In this document: piece after piece, positions 34,066 through 36,857 of the stretch | Layout of the letters: each line of letters begins with the position of its first letter | How positions within the stretch are numbered: the first letter of the stretch is position 1 | Origin: a bacterium | GTDB lineage: Bacteria; CG2-30-53-67 | Direction of reading: 5' to 3' | Assembly: GCA_024277725.1 (NCBI GenBank) | Contig: JAJRUP010000148.1 | Span: 1-36,857, forward strand | Length of the DNA: 36,857 nucleotides | Notes under the pieces: model-generated | What the model was told of the DNA's origin: nothing | Seen by the model: the letters and a program-made list of their open reading frames with translations, nothing else | The model's database searches: none | Made by a program: the position numbers and the translations under genes

Positions 34066-35624
34066 TTCGCGCATTCCACGAAACGGCTCTCGCGGATCAC
34101 GGTCACTTTGATCTTGCCGGGATAGGCCAGTTCCTCCTCAATCTTCTTGCTGATGTCCTTCACCATCACGGCCGCCTTCTCATCGGAAACCTGTTCGTTC
34201 TCCACAATAATCCGGATCTCCCGGCCGGCCTGTATGGCATAGGACTTTTCTACGCCGTTAAAATTGTTGGCGATCTCTTCCAGCTTGCTCAACCGTTTGA
34301 TATAGGCATCGAGACTCTCCTTGCGGGCGCCCGGTCGCGCCGCAGAGAGCGCATCGGCCGCCGCCACCAGAACCGACTCCGGACAGATTGCCTCGACATC
34401 ATCATGGTGGGACGCGATGGCATTGATGACCTTCTCATCTTCACCGTATTTCTTCGCCAAATCGGCCCCGATACCGGCATGGGTCCCTTCCATCTCATGA
34501 TCCACGGCCTTGCCGATATCATGAAGCAGTCCGGCCCGTTTCGCCAGCGAGACGTTCAGGTTCAGTTCCGAGGCCATCACGCCGCAGAGATAGGCCACCT
34601 CCTTGGAATGATTCAATACATTCTGTCCGTAACTGGTCCGGTATTTCAACCGTCCGAGGAGTTTCACCACCTCGGGATGGGCATTGTTGACACCCACTTC
34701 AAAGGTCGTCTGTTCTCCCTCTTCCTGAATCAATTTGTCGACTTCCGCCTGGGACTTCTTGACCACTTCCTCGATATGGGCCGGATGAATCCTGCCGTCA
34801 CTGACCAGTGTTTCGAGGGAGCGGCGGGCCACCTCACGGCGGATCGGATCGTAGCCGGAAAGAATCACCGCTTCCGGCGTATCATCAATGATCAGGTCGA
34901 TCCCCGTGGCCGCCTCAAGGGAACGGATATTGCGTCCTTCACGACCGATGATCCTCCCCTTCATCTCATCATTGGGAAGGTTGACCACCGAAACGGTCAT
35001 CTCGGAAATGAAATCACCGGCACAGCGCTGAATCGCCAGGGCGATAATATTCTTCCCTTCTTTTTCGGCATTCTGCCGGGCTTCATCGAGGATCCGTTTC
35101 ACCATCTTGGCGGACTCGAAACGGGCTTCATCCTCCATCTCACGGATCAGCATCTCCTTGGCCTCGGCGGCCGACATCCCGGAGATCCGTTCCAGCGTCC
35201 GGACCTGTTCCTTCAAGGCCTGATCGTATTTGGCCTCTTTCTCCTGGACCCGTTTCTCAATCTTCTGCAGGCCCTTTTCCCGCCCCTTGACATCGAGTTC
35301 CTTTTTTTCAATCAGGGTAAAACGTTTCTCGATGTTTTCTTCCTTCTGCGCAAGGCGTTTCTCCCGGGACTGCAGTTCTCTCCGGACCTCCTTGGTTTCC
35401 TTCTCGAAATCGCTCCGTGCCTGATAGATCATCTCCTTGGCTTCAATACGTGCCTCTTTCAGAGATTGCTCCGCCTGTTTCCTGGCGGATGCAAGGAGTG
35501 ATGCCGCCTCTTTGTCGGCATCTTTCACCTTGCGGAAATAAAACATTCTGCTGATCACCAGTCCTGCGGAGATTCCGACGACTCCGGACAGGACGATCCA
35601 TAGGATATGATTAATGGTCGCCAC
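34062..35624 (-). CDS. rny: Ribonuclease Y
   Basis: The 520-residue membrane-anchored endoribonuclease starts bulk mRNA decay. It has an N-terminal membrane helix ([24 protein letters not shown]), a long charged coiled coil to about residue 180, a KH domain with [29 protein letters not shown], and an HD domain with [12 protein letters not shown]. The start is not obvious: no ATG lies at the family position. A GTG at 35624 gives the family length of 520, but AAGGGG abuts it. An ATT at 35615 would have an ideal-spaced AAGGGGGTG. Longer upstream frames have no membrane-helix logic. It is coupled to the ymdB-like gene. Confidence 0.94.
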   Translation of the reverse strand: MATINHILWIVLSGVVGISAGLVISRMFYFRKVKDADKEAASLLASARKQAEQSLKEARIEAKEMIYQARSDFEKETKEVRRELQSREKRLAQKEENIEKRFTLIEKKELDVKGREKGLQKIEKRVQEKEAKYDQALKEQVRTLERISGMSAAEAKEMLIREMEDEARFESAKMVKRILDEARQNAEKEGKNIIALAIQRCAGDFISEMTVSVVNLPNDEMKGRIIGREGRNIRSLEAATGIDLIIDDTPEAVILSGYDPIRREVARRSLETLVSDGRIHPAHIEEVVKKSQAEVDKLIQEEGEQTTFEVGVNNAHPEVVKLLGRLKYRTSYGQNVLNHSKEVAYLCGVMASELNLNVSLAKRAGLLHDIGKAVDHEMEGTHAGIGADLAKKYGEDEKVINAIASHHDDVEAICPESVLVAAADALSAARPGARKESLDAYIKRLSKLEEIANNFNGVEKSYAIQAGREIRIIVENEQVSDEKAAVMVKDISKKIEEELAYPGKIKVTVIRESRFVECAK

Positions 35625-35705
35625 CCCCTTCAATAGTATAGATGTATGGACGACTTCGGGGACCCTCCGCCGTCTGCAATGAAACTTCTCCAAATATTTC
35701 CCATT

Positions 35706-36857
35706 TTACGAATAGGGCCTCTTGGCTGAACGTTTCTGCCTCCGGATCCGGTCCCATCCCGAGATCCGTTCCCGGATGTTCTTCTCATATCCCTGATCCG
35801 AGGGACGATAATATCTCCGTTTTTCCGCCAGATAGGACTGAGGGACAAAATGCCCCGGAAAATCGTGTGGATAGCGGTACCCCACCCCCCGTCCCAGATC
35901 CTTTGCACCGGAATAATGGGTATCCCGCAGGAAGGCGGGGATCACCAGGGTTTTTCCCGACCGGATATCCGCCAGTGCCTGATCCACGGCGAGATAAGCG
36001 GCATTACTCTTCGGGGCCGTCGCCACATAGGTGACGGCCTGGGAGAGGAGAATACGTCCCTCGGGCATCCCGATCTTCTCCACGCTCCGCTGCACCGCTT
36101 CGGCGATGAGCAAGGCCCGCGGATCGGCATTCCCCACATCTTCCGCGGCACAAATCACAACCCGACGCGCGATGAACCGTGGATCCTCGCCGGCTTCGAT
36201 CATCCGGGCCAGATAATAGACGGCGGCATCGGGATCCGAGCCGCGCATACTCTTGATAAAGGCCGAAGCGGTATCGTAATGAGCATCTCCGTCACGGTCA
36301 TAATCGAGTGCCTTGACCTGCATCACTTCTTCCAGAACGGCTCGCGTCAACGGAATGCACCCGGCCGCAGGCACCGTGGTTGACACTGCGATCTCCAGAA
36401 CGCTCAAGGCCTTCCGGGCATCGCCGTTGGCCATCGTCACCAGGTACCCCAGAGCATCTTCGGAAAGATCCACCGGGACCTTTCCAAGCCCCCGTTCGGA
36501 ATCACTGAGGGCCCGGCGGATGATCCCCGTCAGGGCCTCACGATCAAGGGGTTTGAACTCCAGGATCTGTGACCGGGAGCGCAGAGCCGGGATCAGGGCA
36601 AAATAGGGGTTTTCCGTTGATGCGCCGATCAGCGTAATCCGCCCGCTCTCCACATCGGGAAGGAGTGCATCCTGCTGTACTTTATTAAAACGGTGGATCT
36701 CATCGACAAAGAGGATCATACCGGTCCCGAAACTCTCCCCGGCCTGGGCGACCACCTTACGGATCTCGCTCACACCGGCCGTGACGGCATTCAAGGTTCG
36801 GAAGGCCCTGCCTGTCCGCCGGGCAATCAGATGGGCCAGGGCGGTTTTCCCCGTCCC
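35706..36857 (-). CDS. rarA: Replication-associated recombination protein RarA (partial)
   Basis: The 5' end lies beyond the window. The visible 383 codons start at Walker A (GTGKTALAHLIA), continue with AVTAGVSEIRKVV, Walker B LFVDEIHRFNKVQQDALLPDVE, the sensor region LIGASTENPYFALIPALRSRSQILEF, and the C-terminal oligomerisation domain with RGSDPDAAVYYLARMIEAGEDPRFIARR and YRYPHDFPGHFVPQSYL. RarA (MgsA) is an AAA+ clamp-loader-like ATPase that acts at stalled replication forks. It ends 81 nt before the rny start, on the same strand. Confidence 0.95.
   Translation of the reverse strand, partial: GTGKTALAHLIARRTGRAFRTLNAVTAGVSEIRKVVAQAGESFGTGMILFVDEIHRFNKVQQDALLPDVESGRITLIGASTENPYFALIPALRSRSQILEFKPLDREALTGIIRRALSDSERGLGKVPVDLSEDALGYLVTMANGDARKALSVLEIAVSTTVPAAGCIPLTRAVLEEVMQVKALDYDRDGDAHYDTASAFIKSMRGSDPDAAVYYLARMIEAGEDPRFIARRVVICAAEDVGNADPRALLIAEAVQRSVEKIGMPEGRILLSQAVTYVATAPKSNAAYLAVDQALADIRSGKTLVIPAFLRDTHYSGAKDLGRGVGYRYPHDFPGHFVPQSYLAEKRRYYRPSDQGYEKNIRERISGWDRIRRQKRSAKRPYS

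Noticed and set aside
35625-35705. Possible 6S RNA upstream of rny, as in some relatives
   Set aside because: The gap between rarA and rny is only about 80 nt, too short for a 6S RNA, and no typical stem with central bubble is visible.
2-36857. Stop-codon reassignment of TAA, suggested by two in-frame TAA codons
   Set aside because: dxs, ispA and the 15-codon leader frame end in TAA at sensible family ends or positions, and no other gene shows internal TAA; local mutations or errors fit better.
1-36857. CRISPR arrays, tRNA or rRNA genes, insertion sequences
   Set aside because: No regular spaced repeats, no cloverleaf or rRNA-like segments and no transposase-like frames were seen.

Overview
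The window looks like a chromosomal segment of a Gram-negative bacterium, most likely a member of the former Deltaproteobacteria (Desulfobacterota) or a close neighbour. The evidence is the core order rny - ymdB-like - xseA - xseB - ispA - dxs - tlyA, a type IV pilus set with PilS/PilR and sigma-54 promoters, and family-4 uracil-DNA glycosylase. The taxonomic placement is an inference from gene content and order. Every supported gene lies on the minus strand, so transcription runs from high to low coordinates.

Region 1 (2-7192) is a type IV pilus locus. Moving down in coordinates it holds a leader region with a sigma-54 promoter, the major pilin, a strong terminator, two further pilins, prepilin peptidase, a PilS-type kinase, a PilR-type sigma-54 activator, then pilV-like and pilW-like minor pilins. 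The pilV/pilW operon has its own near-consensus -24/-12 promoter. Two 20-bp palindromic boxes in tandem lie about 130 and 150 bp upstream of the expected start site, where an enhancer-binding protein should sit.

Region 2 (7193-21122) is a glycan locus directly upstream of the pilin genes. It holds a polyprenyl-phosphate sugar synthase, a flippase, four soluble-type glycosyltransferases and three large multi-membrane-span proteins with C-terminal TPR repeats. These three resemble the eukaryotic TMTC O-mannosyltransferases (GT-C fold, polyprenyl-phosphate sugar donors). Together with the Ser/Thr-rich pilins this suggests a pilin or cell-surface O-glycosylation system. One of the three TMTC-like genes is split by a single in-frame TAA.

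Region 3 (21292-23838) holds a VapBC-type PIN/ribbon-helix-helix toxin-antitoxin pair, with a clear promoter and an overlapping operator palindrome, and a large class III nucleotidyl cyclase with an unassigned N-terminal half.

Region 4 (23962-36857) is housekeeping: udg, tlyA, dxs, ispA, xseB, comEC, comEA, xseA, a YmdB-type phosphoesterase, RNase Y and the 3' part of rarA. Several neighbours overlap by 1-20 nt, as in translationally coupled operons. comEC and comEA sit between the two exonuclease VII subunit genes, and comEA is split by an in-frame TAA.

Four intergenic gaps carry degenerate copies of short dispersed repeats of the kind scattered through many environmental genomes; one lies between pilS and pilR.
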